DNA from: JAUVUV01 sp964548275
Lineage (GTDB): Bacteria; Gemmatimonadota; Glassbacteria; GWA2-58-10
Length of the DNA stretch: 64,000 nucleotides
Reading direction: 5' to 3'
NCBI GenBank assembly: GCA_964548275.1
Contig: CAZJQI010000014.1
Coordinates: 12,364 to 76,363, forward strand
A program made the translations under genes and the position numbers. A model generated the notes under the pieces. It saw only the letters and a list, made by a program, of their open reading frames with translations, had not been told where the DNA came from and did not search any database. Positions 15,722 to 24,824 of this stretch are shown here, in pieces (positions within the stretch are counted from its first letter, which is position 1; each line of letters starts with the position of its first letter).

Positions 15722-16618
15722 TCATTTTTCTTTCTTTGACGATATATTCTCCTTAAAAAGTTCGCCGATACCTGCAATGCTGCCGAGTATGCCCGAGGAT
15801 TCGAAAGGGAGGAATATTTTTGTGGCCTGTCCATCAGCGATTTTCTGCAAAGCCTCCAGATACTTGATAGCTATCAGGTCATTGGTGGGCTTCCCTTGAT
15901 GTATTGCACCGAAAACAGTCTCTATCGCTTCTGCCTCTCCCTTGGCCACGGTCAGTTTCTGATACCTGTCAGCATCGGCTACTTTCTTGATCGCCTCCGC
16001 CTGGCCTTCCGCTTTCAGAATCGCCGACTGCTTGTGGCCCTCGGCCTCGAGGATTATCGCACGGCGCTCGCGCTCGGCTTTCATCTGGCGGTGCATCGCA
16101 TCCGTAACGTCTGATGGGGGGTCTATCCTCTGAAGCTCGACCCGGGTAACCTTGCTGCCCCATTTATCAGTTGCATCGTCAAGGATTTCCCGCAATTTCG
16201 TGTTTATCAGCTCTCTCGAGGTAAGCGATTCGTCCAGGGCCAGATCACCGATCAGATTTCTCAGGTTAGTCTGGGCCAGCTTGGTGATCGCAGTGTAGAA
16301 ATCGGCGACATTGTAAACTACCTGCAGCGGATCGGTAACCTCATAATAAATAACAGCATCGACATCTACCACAACGTTGTCTTTGGTTATCACTCCTTGC
16401 GGCGGAACATCGACCACCAGTTCGCGCATATCAACCTTGATCATTTTCTCCAGGAAGGGGATGATTAGAGTAAGCCCGCTGTCCGCGGTGCGCTGATATT
16501 TGCCCAGGCGCTCGATCAGGCCCTTTTCCCAGGGCCTGACAATTTTTACACCGGTCATCGCAACCACGAAAACTACAACTGCTACAATAATAAATAAAGT
16601 GATGTAGGATTCTTCCAT
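15722..16618 (-). CDS. qmcA: SPFH/Band 7 protein, QmcA-like
   Basis: QmcA-type proteins are membrane-anchored stomatin relatives that form large cage-like assemblies and are linked to membrane quality control. One N-terminal membrane segment (about residues 5-25) is followed by the Band 7 domain (VKIVRPWEKGLIERLGKY, VPPQGVITKDNV, RNLIGDLALDE) and a long Ala/Glu-rich helix (about 185-245). The ATG at 16618 is chosen over an upstream in-frame start because GAGGAGG lies nine bases before it. It begins one base after the nfeD stop, as in the qmcA-ybbJ pair of E. coli. Confidence 0.93.
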   Translation of the reverse strand: MEESYITLFIIVAVVVFVVAMTGVKIVRPWEKGLIERLGKYQRTADSGLTLIIPFLEKMIKVDMRELVVDVPPQGVITKDNVVVDVDAVIYYEVTDPLQVVYNVADFYTAITKLAQTNLRNLIGDLALDESLTSRELINTKLREILDDATDKWGSKVTRVELQRIDPPSDVTDAMHRQMKAERERRAIILEAEGHKQSAILKAEGQAEAIKKVADADRYQKLTVAKGEAEAIETVFGAIHQGKPTNDLIAIKYLEALQKIADGQATKIFLPFESSGILGSIAGIGELFKENISSKKEK

Positions 16619-16619
16619 T

Positions 16620-17063
16620 TTATCGATCCTCCTCAACTCTGGCTACTATAACGTGGGTACCCACAATTCCGACAACTTCGACTTTTTCGTTTTCCGCCAA
16701 ATTTTCGCCTGTTTCCGACCGGGCTCTCCACTCTTCTTTTCCGATTCTGACTCTGCCTGAATCCTTGATATTGTCGACCTCTACCAGAACCACGCCTTGC
16801 TTGCCAATCGTTCGGTCGGCTCCGACTCCTGAAGGCTGTTCCTCTGTTACAGCCTGGGCGAATCTTCTCGAAACAACTACCAGGATACCTGATACAACCA
16901 CAAATATTCCCCACTGCCAGGGTGCTCCGAGACCGAGAATTGCCGCCACACCTGCCAGCAAAGCCCCGATCCCGAACCAGAATATGAAAAATCCGCCGGT
17001 AAATATCTCACTGATAATAAACACTGCAGCAAGCGCCATCCAGAGCCACCAGTAGTTAGCCAT
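16620..17063 (-). CDS. NfeD-like membrane protein (QmcA partner)
   Basis: This 147-residue protein has two to three N-terminal membrane helices with the NfeD pattern (FFIFWFGIGALLAGVAAILG) and a C-terminal OB-fold domain (IGKQGVVLVEVDNIKDSGRVRIGKEEWRA). It is the short NfeD form without the protease domain, like E. coli YbbJ. AGGAGGTG lies five bases before the ATG. Its place directly upstream of the Band 7 gene, with a shared transcript, supports a joint role at the membrane. Confidence 0.92.
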   Translation of the reverse strand: MANYWWLWMALAAVFIISEIFTGGFFIFWFGIGALLAGVAAILGLGAPWQWGIFVVVSGILVVVSRRFAQAVTEEQPSGVGADRTIGKQGVVLVEVDNIKDSGRVRIGKEEWRARSETGENLAENEKVEVVGIVGTHVIVARVEEDR

Positions 17064-17263
17064 AAATTCACCTCCTCTTCAATGGTGAAATGGAAGTATA
17101 TCGAGTACGGGGTCATTCAACCTAATAACAAAGACAATACTGTGTCAAACGTCTCAAAACTAAGAAAAATCTATCAGAATCTGAATTGTGCATCAAGAAA
17201 TCAATACGCAAAAAAAGCGGGCGTTCGTTCAAAGGCGACTTTTAGACAATCTCATGAAAGATT

Positions 17264-19063
17264 TTAAGGCTCATAAATCCTTCCCCCTTTCATTGCCCGC
17301 TCGAAAGTTTTCCTGTCCCATTTCAGCTCCAGGTCTCTGTCCAGAGGAATGCCGCTGATCTCGCCGTCATCGTCTACGCGGCCCAGCATCTCACCCCAGG
17401 CCCGGGTGAGCTGCACACACCACTTGTTGCGGAAATACTCCGGGTGCAGCCAGTTCCAGTAGCCGGTGAAAAAGCTGCCGTCGTAGATCACGTAGCGCAG
17501 GGTTCCGGAGTCCTTCCGCATGAACATCTCGATCGAGTAGACCCCGTCGCCTGCTTTCGCATCCCCGTGGGTGCCGTTATCGTACATTTGCACGGGGATA
17601 TTCGCATAGCAGCCCTTTGCCTCCTTGATCGCCCATCTGTAGCGGGGTGCGTAGCTGAAATTGCCCTGAACGGCCAGGGGCGGCTCGAATTCAGGCAGGG
17701 TGCCGGAGTCGAAACTGATAAGGACCCGGATCATGTTATCCAGAAACGTGTTCGCCGGGATCTCGCCTGCGGGCTTGTCCGCAGGGTGGGCCGCCCTGCG
17801 GATCTCGTAGCGGTGGGGCACTGGTTTGTTAGCCCTGTGCTGTGCAGCATACGCTTGCCGCTCCACGCGGTCCAGGGAGTCTGTATTCACCCCGCTTTTG
17901 AACGGGGTGAAATCGCGCGGGCTTCCCACCCCTTCCAGCAGTACCCTGCGCCACTTGGTGTAGAACGCGGCCTGCCTGATCTCGGTCTGCTCGAACACCT
18001 GGTAGGCCTGAATCATCTGCGGGGTGTGGGCATAGCACGAGAGATTGATCCCTTGATCCAGTTCGCCCGCGCTGACAATATCGATATCCCTGCCGTCGAT
18101 AGCTATCCTGTACCACCCCTGCTCCAGCCCTTTCAACGCGATAATATCGCGGTCGAAGGCATCGGGGTAATCCATCACTGTTTTCATCAGCCTGCCGGTG
18201 GAGGGATAGACCGGCAGGGGAAGGCGCTGTGCGGCACGGGTGAAAGAAACCGCGTCCGGGCCTGACTTGAGTTGCGTTACCCTGCAGTCGGTCTGTGAAA
18301 GAACTTCACCGCTTGCGGCATCGATCACGGTTTCGGCCACCAGAGAGGATGCGCCCATCGCCTCCAGGATCGAAAGCCCCATCTGAAGCTGGCCGTCCAC
18401 GTTGGGATGCACGCTCTCGGCAGTGTACATGAAATTGCCGTCGTATTCGTCCAGCTTCTCTGCGGTCAGGGTCGAGGAATAGTTGAGATCGTAGAATTTC
18501 AGCCCCTCACCGGCAGCGAACCTGCCCAGCTCGTAGCTGAAACGCCGAAGAGTTTCCGGGTAGAGCAATGAGCGCATGCGCTCGAATTTTTCCACTTTGC
18601 CCCTGGTGATATGCGGCACGCAGCGAAGCTCGTACAGGGTCGGGGAAATCAGCATCAGCTCCGGGTTGGAATGCTCCCGCAGCAGCTCTATCTCGTCTTT
18701 GAGCCCTTTCAGGTAGACCTGAAGCAGCTCCGGGTCGAAAGGCCGGTAACCCCCGTCGTTCATGCCCAGCATGATAGTGGCTTTGGTGGGCTTGCAGAGT
18801 TGGATGTCGCGGCGCAGGCGGTCGACATTTTTTGCCTGGTCGCCGCCCCAGCCGAGATTGAAAAACTCGACATTCCAGGCGGGATAGCGGGTCAGCACGT
18901 AATTTTCGATCAGCCGCGGATAAACGCCGTAGTCTGTGATACTGTTACCCCAGATCAGCACCACGTCACTGTCCTGGATGAAAAAGTCAGGCCTGGCCAG
19001 AGAAGAGGAAATCGAAACCAGCAGAAAGAACAGAACGCGGTGAACTAGGCTTCTGAAAAGCAT
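17264..19063 (-). CDS. Secreted SGNH/GDSL hydrolase
   Basis: A 599-residue exported protein with a signal peptide (about residues 1-24). The SGNH hydrolase blocks are clear in the first half: WGNSIT with nucleophile Ser41, the block II Gly in LGWGGDQ, the block III Asn in MLGMNDGG, and the closing Asp/His region ESVHPNVDGQL. Such enzymes remove acyl or acetyl groups from sugars and lipids. The second half (about 280-599) has no recognised motif but resembles a beta-rich accessory domain. No cell-surface sorting tail is visible. The substrate is unknown; most relatives of this layout act on polysaccharides. Confidence 0.85.
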   Translation of the reverse strand: MLFRSLVHRVLFFLLVSISSSLARPDFFIQDSDVVLIWGNSITDYGVYPRLIENYVLTRYPAWNVEFFNLGWGGDQAKNVDRLRRDIQLCKPTKATIMLGMNDGGYRPFDPELLQVYLKGLKDEIELLREHSNPELMLISPTLYELRCVPHITRGKVEKFERMRSLLYPETLRRFSYELGRFAAGEGLKFYDLNYSSTLTAEKLDEYDGNFMYTAESVHPNVDGQLQMGLSILEAMGASSLVAETVIDAASGEVLSQTDCRVTQLKSGPDAVSFTRAAQRLPLPVYPSTGRLMKTVMDYPDAFDRDIIALKGLEQGWYRIAIDGRDIDIVSAGELDQGINLSCYAHTPQMIQAYQVFEQTEIRQAAFYTKWRRVLLEGVGSPRDFTPFKSGVNTDSLDRVERQAYAAQHRANKPVPHRYEIRRAAHPADKPAGEIPANTFLDNMIRVLISFDSGTLPEFEPPLAVQGNFSYAPRYRWAIKEAKGCYANIPVQMYDNGTHGDAKAGDGVYSIEMFMRKDSGTLRYVIYDGSFFTGYWNWLHPEYFRNKWCVQLTRAWGEMLGRVDDDGEISGIPLDRDLELKWDRKTFERAMKGGRIYEP

Positions 19064-19186
19064 ACCCGTCTCCCGGTTAAGAATGAATGATATTGGAAAG
19101 CGTAATATGTGTTCCGAAAATTTACGCAGAACTGCTGGCCAGAGACAGCCCCGCTATTTTCCCCCCGGCGGCAGGACAAAACCGCC

Positions 19187-20272
19187 TCAGGCTGTCTGGG
19201 CGCCGGAGGTGCGCTTGTCTCGGTCCAGCTCCAGCAGAGCCTTGCAGGAGGCCAGGACCATGTCCACTGTCACACCCTGCATGCAGTTGAAATGGCCCTG
19301 GGGGCAGCGCTGCGGCCCATGATCCGAGCACGGCCTGCATTCGAGACCCTTGACCTCGACCACCAGGCAGAAATCACTCAGCGGGGCGAAACCGAGATCG
19401 GGTGTGGTTGATCCGAATATAGCCACGGTTGGAATATCGAATGCCCAGGCGATATGCATGGGGGCGCTGTCTCCGGTCACCAGCAGGTCGGCCTTGCGCA
19501 CCAGGGCGCTTAGCTCGCGAAGCTCTGTCAGCCCCACGAGGTCGAGAAGCCGGGATTTACATGCTACGAGCACCCGATCCGCCTGTTCGCGGTCGAGCGG
19601 GCTGCCGACTATGATCACCCGCGCCTGGTACATTTCCACCAGGAGGTCTATCAGTTGTGAGAAGCGCTCGGCGATCCATCTCTTGGTACCCCACACCGAG
19701 CCGGGCGAAACGACCACCAGGGGCCCGGAGCCTCTCGGCAGCCCTACCCCGAGCTGACCGAACACGTGGTTGGCCTCCTCTCCAGTGACAGGCATCACAG
19801 GGCGAGTTGAGACTTTCGCCGGATCGACACCGAAAGGTGTGAGCAGACTCAGGTTCCGTTCTGTTTCGTGAAATTCGCGTTTGCGGGGAACTCTCACGCT
19901 GTAAAGCGAGGGCCATGCGCTCTGTTCGAAACCCACCCTGACCGGTATCCCGGCCATTTTGAGCAAAAGGGCGCTGCGCGCACTTCGGTGGGCCGAGATA
20001 ACAAGGTTGAATCGCTCTCTTCTTATTCTCAGAGCCGTTTGCAACATCCCGAACGTCCCGCGCTGGCTGCCATGCTTGTCATAAACGATCAGCCGGTCAA
20101 GGTAGGAGAGGCCTGCAAGAAGGCGCGCCCCGGCAGGGGTGGTGCAAACAGCCAGATATGCCCCGGGAAAACGTTCATACACTGCACGGATCAGAGGCGT
20201 GGTGAGCACTATATCCCCGGGAAACGCGCTGTTGAAGATCAGAATCCTGTTATAGAAGTCCTGCACTCGCAT
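19187..20272 (-). CDS. Glycosyltransferase family 9 (heptosyltransferase-like)
   Basis: GT9 enzymes add sugars, typically heptose, to lipopolysaccharide at the cytoplasmic face. The N-terminus has IFNSAFPGDIVLTTPLIRAV; the C-terminal half has VVSPGSVWGTKRWIAERF and TGDSAPMHIAWAFDIPTVAIFGST. Four Cys near the end (312, 315, 323, 330; spacing C-x2-C-x7-C-x6-C) are shared with the GT9 at 22030 and suggest a metal site or disulfides. It starts 25 bases after porX on the same strand, so the two may share a transcript. Confidence 0.9.
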   Translation of the reverse strand: MRVQDFYNRILIFNSAFPGDIVLTTPLIRAVYERFPGAYLAVCTTPAGARLLAGLSYLDRLIVYDKHGSQRGTFGMLQTALRIRRERFNLVISAHRSARSALLLKMAGIPVRVGFEQSAWPSLYSVRVPRKREFHETERNLSLLTPFGVDPAKVSTRPVMPVTGEEANHVFGQLGVGLPRGSGPLVVVSPGSVWGTKRWIAERFSQLIDLLVEMYQARVIIVGSPLDREQADRVLVACKSRLLDLVGLTELRELSALVRKADLLVTGDSAPMHIAWAFDIPTVAIFGSTTPDLGFAPLSDFCLVVEVKGLECRPCSDHGPQRCPQGHFNCMQGVTVDMVLASCKALLELDRDKRTSGAQTA

Positions 20273-20297
20273 CCTCTCGATTAGCCGTACACCAGGC

Positions 20298-21869
20298 TCA
20301 TTTAGGTGTCATCAAGGCTACAGGCAGGATCATCTCCTCCGGTGAAATGCCGCCGTGAAGGAAACTGCCGTAGTAGCGGCTCTGATACTCGCGCAGCTTG
20401 GTGGGATAAACGAAATATGTATCCTCTATGGCAAATATATAGTGCACGTTCATACCCAGGTAAGGCAGCTTGGCCCTTGCGGGCTCGCGCACCAGGAAAG
20501 TCGCCTTCTGTTCCTCGCTGTTGATATTATCCCCGAACTTGTAGCGCAGATTGGTAGAGGCATCCCGTTTGGCGTAAACGGTCACGGGCCGGGTGCAGTG
20601 TACACTGCCGTGATCACTGGTGAGCACCACCGGGACCCCCTGCCGCGCAGCTTCCTGGAGCACACCGTAGAGGCTGGAATGCCGGAACCAGCTCAAAACC
20701 AGGTCGCGGTAGGCCTGTTCATTGGGAGCGATTTCGAGCAGGATCTCGGACTCGCTTCTGCCGTGGGTGAGGATATCGATAAAATTCACCACAATAGCGG
20801 TCACACCCCGCTGCATCAGGGACGGGATTTTTTTGACCAGCCGCTGACCTTCCTCCTTGGTAAACACTTTCTCATAGCGCAGTGAAAGGCTTTTGCCCAC
20901 TGTCAGCCGTCCCAGGTGGGCTTCGAGAAGTTCTTTCTCATAGAGGTTGAGACTACCCTCATCGTCCGAGCCAACCTGCCAGTAATGGGGGAAACGCTCG
21001 ATAATCTCGGCGGGAAATAGCCCGCTGAAAATAGCGTTTCTTGCGTAAGGAGTGGCTGTGGGCAGGATCGAAAAGTAGGTTTTTCTTTCGATATCGTAGA
21101 ACTCCTCGATCAGCGGGGCAAGCTGAAACCACTGGTCCATTCGCATGCAGTCGACAATGATAAAGAGAACCGAGTCGAACTTGCGGATCACCGGCAGGAG
21201 AAACTCCTGGACCACATCCACGCTCAACAGAGGCCGCTGCCCTTTCGCAGCGGAAAGCCAGTTGAAATATTCCTGCATCACATAGTGGGAAAAATCCCGC
21301 CGCCACTGGCGTTTCAGCCCGTGGAGCAGGCCGGCCAGGCCCTCCTCGCCGGTTTCGTCAAGGCGGCTCTCCCACATGATCAGCTCTGTGTAAGTCTCGG
21401 CCCAGTCTTTCCAGGTAAAATATTCGCTTCTCTTTTCTTCAAGCTCCCGGAAACGGGAAACAAAGTCCTGGGCGGTGCGCTGGTGCCTGATTTTCGAGCC
21501 TTCCAGCAGGCGCTTGCATACAGAGAGAACCTGATTCGGGTTGACCGGTTTCACGATGTAATCATCAACCCGCTGGCCGATAGCCTGGTTCATCAGGTCC
21601 TCTTCCTCGCTCTTGGTCACCATCACCACCGGTACATTCGGCGCCACGTCCCTCAGCTCCCCTACTGTCTCGATTCCCCTTTTGCCGGGCATCTGCTCAT
21701 CGAGCAGGATCAGGTCCACAGTGCCGGATTTCAGCATCTCCAGCGCGTCATCCCCATTGGTGGCGGTTTCCACCTGATAGCCTTTCTGCTCCAGGAAAAG
21801 TATCTGGCTCTTGAGCAGCTCGATCTCGTCATCCACCCAGAGTATCTTTTTGGATAATTCGTTTGACAT
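20298..21869 (-). CDS. porX: PorX-type response regulator with PglZ domain
   Basis: PorX is the response regulator that, with the sensor PorY, controls type IX secretion in Bacteroidetes. The receiver domain (about residues 8-125) has the acidic pair in WVDDE, the phospho-accepting Asp in LILLDEQMPG, the Thr/Ser of MVTKSE and the Lys of YIVKPVNP. A helical linker leads to a PglZ domain (about 200-520) of the alkaline phosphatase superfamily, with metal-binding residues in IIVDCMRMDQW and LTSDHGSVH. The 523-residue length matches known PorX. No histidine kinase gene is adjacent. Together with SprA it argues for type IX secretion in this organism. Confidence 0.9.
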   Translation of the reverse strand: MSNELSKKILWVDDEIELLKSQILFLEQKGYQVETATNGDDALEMLKSGTVDLILLDEQMPGKRGIETVGELRDVAPNVPVVMVTKSEEEDLMNQAIGQRVDDYIVKPVNPNQVLSVCKRLLEGSKIRHQRTAQDFVSRFRELEEKRSEYFTWKDWAETYTELIMWESRLDETGEEGLAGLLHGLKRQWRRDFSHYVMQEYFNWLSAAKGQRPLLSVDVVQEFLLPVIRKFDSVLFIIVDCMRMDQWFQLAPLIEEFYDIERKTYFSILPTATPYARNAIFSGLFPAEIIERFPHYWQVGSDDEGSLNLYEKELLEAHLGRLTVGKSLSLRYEKVFTKEEGQRLVKKIPSLMQRGVTAIVVNFIDILTHGRSESEILLEIAPNEQAYRDLVLSWFRHSSLYGVLQEAARQGVPVVLTSDHGSVHCTRPVTVYAKRDASTNLRYKFGDNINSEEQKATFLVREPARAKLPYLGMNVHYIFAIEDTYFVYPTKLREYQSRYYGSFLHGGISPEEMILPVALMTPK

Positions 21870-21899
21870 TGGTATTTACCTTTATCTAAATTTTATTTT

Positions 21900-21911
21900 G
21901 GGAAAATTCCC
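21900..21911. promoter_or_regulatory. Palindrome upstream of porX
   Basis: GGGAAAATTCCC is a perfect 12-base palindrome 31 bases upstream of the porX ATG in the divergent porX/GT9 spacer. It is followed by TTTTT on the plus strand. It may be an operator; the factor is unknown. Confidence 0.3.
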
Positions 21912-22029
21912 TTTTTGATTCTACATGAGATAATGTAACCTGAAATCGCGATTTTGGAAAACTGTATTTTTAACTTTCCAGCATTTATTTATATTAAGTC
22001 AATGTTAGAAATTATCCCCTGCGGTGTCA

Positions 22030-23109
22030 ATGGACAGAGCGGCTGAAAACGCGAAAAACCCTGCGCGGCAGTTGCCGGTAGACGATCCCTCGATTCTGGT
22101 GGTTCGATTCAGTTCGATTGGGGATACCCTGCTTACCACACCGGTTTTGAGAGCCCTCAGGCAAAAGTGGCCTGGCTGCAGGATAAGCTTTCTCACCAAG
22201 GAACGCTTCGCCCCCCTTCTGCAAAAAAACCCCAACGTGGACGAGCTTCTCACCCTGAAAGAGGGCGCGGGCGTGCCTGAGCTTTACAGTCTCGGCCGCA
22301 GCCTGGCCCGCCGCAGGTGGCATATCCTGGCAGACTTTCACTCGAACCTGCGCAGCAGCCTGATCCGCAGACTCGTGCCGGCTGATTTCACGGCTGTCTA
22401 CAGCAAATCCCGGCTTAAAAGGTCGCTGCTGATTTATACGAGGCTTGATCTTTACGGCCCTGAGCCGCCATCGGTTCCGGAGCGATACGCGGCCTGCCTG
22501 GCTCCTTACGGGGTCTGTCTTGATCAGGGCCCCTGCGAGCTTTATCTCGACGATTCAGACAAAAATCCAGTAGAAAAGCAGATCGCCTCCTGCTGGCCGG
22601 ATTCGCCGGATTTTCTGGCTATTGCGCCCGGCGCCGCCTGGCCCACCAAGTGCTGGCCTGCGGAACGTTTCGCCCGCTCTGCTGCCGAGCTTGCCAGCCG
22701 ACATGAGTTGAAAGTGATCCTGCTGGGAAGCGAAAAAGACCTCGATGTATGCGAACAGGTAGGAAAATATCTTGGGCAAAAAAACTGCCTGAACCTTGCG
22801 GGCAGGCTTAGCTTGCGGGGTTCGGCTGCAGCGGTATCGGCATCAAAGCTCCTGCTGAGCAATGACACAGGTCTGATGCATATCGCCACAGCAGTGGGCA
22901 CGCCGGTGGTTGCCGTATTCGGCTGTACCACGCGGCACCTGGGGTATTTCCCCTACCGGGCAATGAAAGCAACGGTCGTTGAGACTGAGCTTTACTGCCG
23001 GCCCTGCACGCACAATGGCCGCAGGCGCTGTCCGCTGGGCCATTTCAGGTGTATGAGAGATATTTCAATCAAAAAGGTTGTAAAAGCAGTTGAAATTTTA
23101 TTAAAATAA
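22030..23109 (+). CDS. Glycosyltransferase family 9 (heptosyltransferase-like)
   Basis: A second GT9 enzyme, divergent from porX. It has ILVVRFSSIGDTLLTTPVLRAL at the N-terminus, AIAPGAAWPTKCWPAERF at the nucleotide-sugar domain and LLSNDTGLMHIATAVGTPVVAVFG near the end. The C-terminal Cys set (323, 326, 334, 341) has the same spacing as in the GT9 at 19187, and the surrounding residues agree (CRPC, RCPxGHF, CM), so the two are paralogues. ATG 22030 is preferred to GTG 22024. The likely role is LPS inner-core or other surface glycan synthesis. Confidence 0.9.
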   Translation: MDRAAENAKNPARQLPVDDPSILVVRFSSIGDTLLTTPVLRALRQKWPGCRISFLTKERFAPLLQKNPNVDELLTLKEGAGVPELYSLGRSLARRRWHILADFHSNLRSSLIRRLVPADFTAVYSKSRLKRSLLIYTRLDLYGPEPPSVPERYAACLAPYGVCLDQGPCELYLDDSDKNPVEKQIASCWPDSPDFLAIAPGAAWPTKCWPAERFARSAAELASRHELKVILLGSEKDLDVCEQVGKYLGQKNCLNLAGRLSLRGSAAAVSASKLLLSNDTGLMHIATAVGTPVVAVFGCTTRHLGYFPYRAMKATVVETELYCRPCTHNGRRRCPLGHFRCMRDISIKKVVKAVEILLK

Positions 23110-23135
23110 TATTACTAGATACAAGTATTTTTATT

Positions 23136-23149
23136 TTAACTTTAGTTAA
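23136..23149. promoter_or_regulatory. Palindrome ahead of the ImmA/PIN pair
   Basis: TTAACT TT AGTTAA is a perfect palindrome 19 bases before the start of the HTH/ImmA gene, in an AT-rich spacer. Antitoxins with a helix-turn-helix commonly bind such sites to repress their own operon. Confidence 0.35.
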
Positions 23150-23167
23150 GTGGTGAAAATATAAAAA

Positions 23168-24310
23168 ATGGCTAACCGATCAATTCTTGCTCCAATAACC
23201 CCAGAAGTATTGAGAAAAGCACGAGAAATCTCAGGTTATTCTATAAATATGATCGCAAATAAAGTAGGAGAATCTCCGGACAAAGTTGAAAATTGGGAGA
23301 ACGGTGCCGAATTACCGCCACTAGCAAGATTAAAAAAATTATCAAATTATTATAAAAGGCCTCTTGCATATTTTTTCCTGCCCACACCTCCAAGAGAACT
23401 TCCTAATCCTGCTGATTTCAGATCCTTTCCAACTCAGCAAAAATATCCTTTATCACCAAGCACTAAATTTATTGTAAGAAAAGCTAGAAAATACCAAAAA
23501 ATTGCAAGTAATTTGGTTGCTAATTTAGATATATCTCTTCCAATTTTAAGAAAAATCACAGAAGATAGTGATCCAGAAATACAGGCCAATGATTTAAGGG
23601 AAGATTTGGGTTGTACCGTCGATGACCAGATTGAATGGACAAATGAAAGCGAGGCTTACAAGAAATGGAGAAAATTAATAGAAAATAATAACATAATGGT
23701 ATTGCAATTTCCAATTCCATTAGAAGAGGCAAGAGGGTTTACTTTATTGGGAACAATGTTTCCAACTATAGTAGTAAGTTCCAAAGATTCAATTAATGGT
23801 AAAATTTTTACTTTATTTCATGAATATGCTCATTTACTGTTTCGAGATGAAGGCATTTATTCAATCAGTGATTACTCAACAAGAAAAGAGACATTTTGCA
23901 ATCATTTTTCTGGAGCTTTTTTAGTTCCAAAAAATGAATTTTTAAAAATGTTTGATTTTGATTTGAGATTATTTAACTCAATTGACTTTGATAGATATAT
24001 CACAAGTTTAGCAAAGAAATTTAAAGTAAGCAGGTATGTAGTACTTAGGAGATTGGAAATTTTAGGGAGAATAACAAATAAACAGTATTCAGAAAAAACC
24101 AAAAAATGGGAAGAGGAAGATAAAGGGAAAAAAGTTGGTTTTGGAAAGTCTACCTATGCTGAAAAAATTATAGCTCAAAAGGGAAATCTATATGTTTCAC
24201 TTGTATTAAGGGCAAATAAACAAGGGATTATTAATCGAGGAACAGTTATAAGATATTTGGATGAGAAAGAAAAACATATATCAGCGTTAGAGGATTTAGT
24301 CTCTTATTAA
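23168..24310 (+). CDS. HTH-ImmA/IrrE metallopeptidase (putative antitoxin)
   Basis: The N-terminus (about residues 10-68) is an XRE helix-turn-helix (REISGYSINMIANKVG to NWENG). The C-terminal part is an ImmA/IrrE (COG2856) peptidase with zinc motif HEYAH at 218-222 and the downstream KETFCNHFSGAFLVP that completes the site. Relatives cleave phage or stress repressors, or act as antitoxins. The gene is strikingly AT-rich against its neighbours, a sign of transfer. The next gene, a PIN-like toxin, starts 11 bases later, and this pairing is recurrent in bacteria. The toxin-antitoxin role is inferred. Confidence 0.88.
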   Translation: MANRSILAPITPEVLRKAREISGYSINMIANKVGESPDKVENWENGAELPPLARLKKLSNYYKRPLAYFFLPTPPRELPNPADFRSFPTQQKYPLSPSTKFIVRKARKYQKIASNLVANLDISLPILRKITEDSDPEIQANDLREDLGCTVDDQIEWTNESEAYKKWRKLIENNNIMVLQFPIPLEEARGFTLLGTMFPTIVVSSKDSINGKIFTLFHEYAHLLFRDEGIYSISDYSTRKETFCNHFSGAFLVPKNEFLKMFDFDLRLFNSIDFDRYITSLAKKFKVSRYVVLRRLEILGRITNKQYSEKTKKWEEEDKGKKVGFGKSTYAEKIIAQKGNLYVSLVLRANKQGIINRGTVIRYLDEKEKHISALEDLVSY

Positions 24311-24321
24311 TTATTTTTCTA

Positions 24322-24801
24322 ATGGCTAAGTTAATAAAGTATTGTATTGATACTAACAGTTTGATTGATTTTAGCCGAAATCAACCTTTCGATATTTTTA
24401 GGCAGTTGTGGGTTGAGATTGAAAAATTAATTGAAAACGAGAGATTAATAGCACCTTACCTAGTTAAAAAAGAAATAGAACGTGGAAATGATGAATTAGT
24501 CAATTGGGCGAGACTTAATAAAAAAATGTTTTTTGATATTGATAAAGAACAAATGGATATTTTACGAAAAATAATGGTTGATTTTCAGGATATGATAGAT
24601 CCAACAGAACTATATGAAGATGCTGATCCTTGGGTAGTTACTTTAGCCAAACAACAAAATACTGAAAAGGTTGATTGCTACGTCGTTACTGAAGAGAAAT
24701 TAAAAAATTCCCCCCCAAATATTACTTATGTCTGTAAACATTATGGTCTAAGATGTTTAAAAGGTTTTGATTTTATAAGAAATGAAAAATGGCAATTTTA
24801 A
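24322..24801 (+). CDS. DUF4411 PIN-like protein (putative toxin)
   Basis: The 159 residues match DUF4411, a PIN-fold family of presumed ribonucleases. The acidic residues expected in the active site are seen in YCIDTNSLIDF, VKKEIERGNDEL and EDADPWVVTLA, with VVTEEK where the fold closes. Base composition is as AT-rich as the upstream HTH-ImmA gene, so both came in together. It converges with manA, leaving only 23 bases between stops. The target RNA is unknown. Confidence 0.85.
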   Translation: MAKLIKYCIDTNSLIDFSRNQPFDIFRQLWVEIEKLIENERLIAPYLVKKEIERGNDELVNWARLNKKMFFDIDKEQMDILRKIMVDFQDMIDPTELYEDADPWVVTLAKQQNTEKVDCYVVTEEKLKNSPPNITYVCKHYGLRCLKGFDFIRNEKWQF

Positions 24802-24824
24802 ATTAAATTTAAGTTATAAATTTT

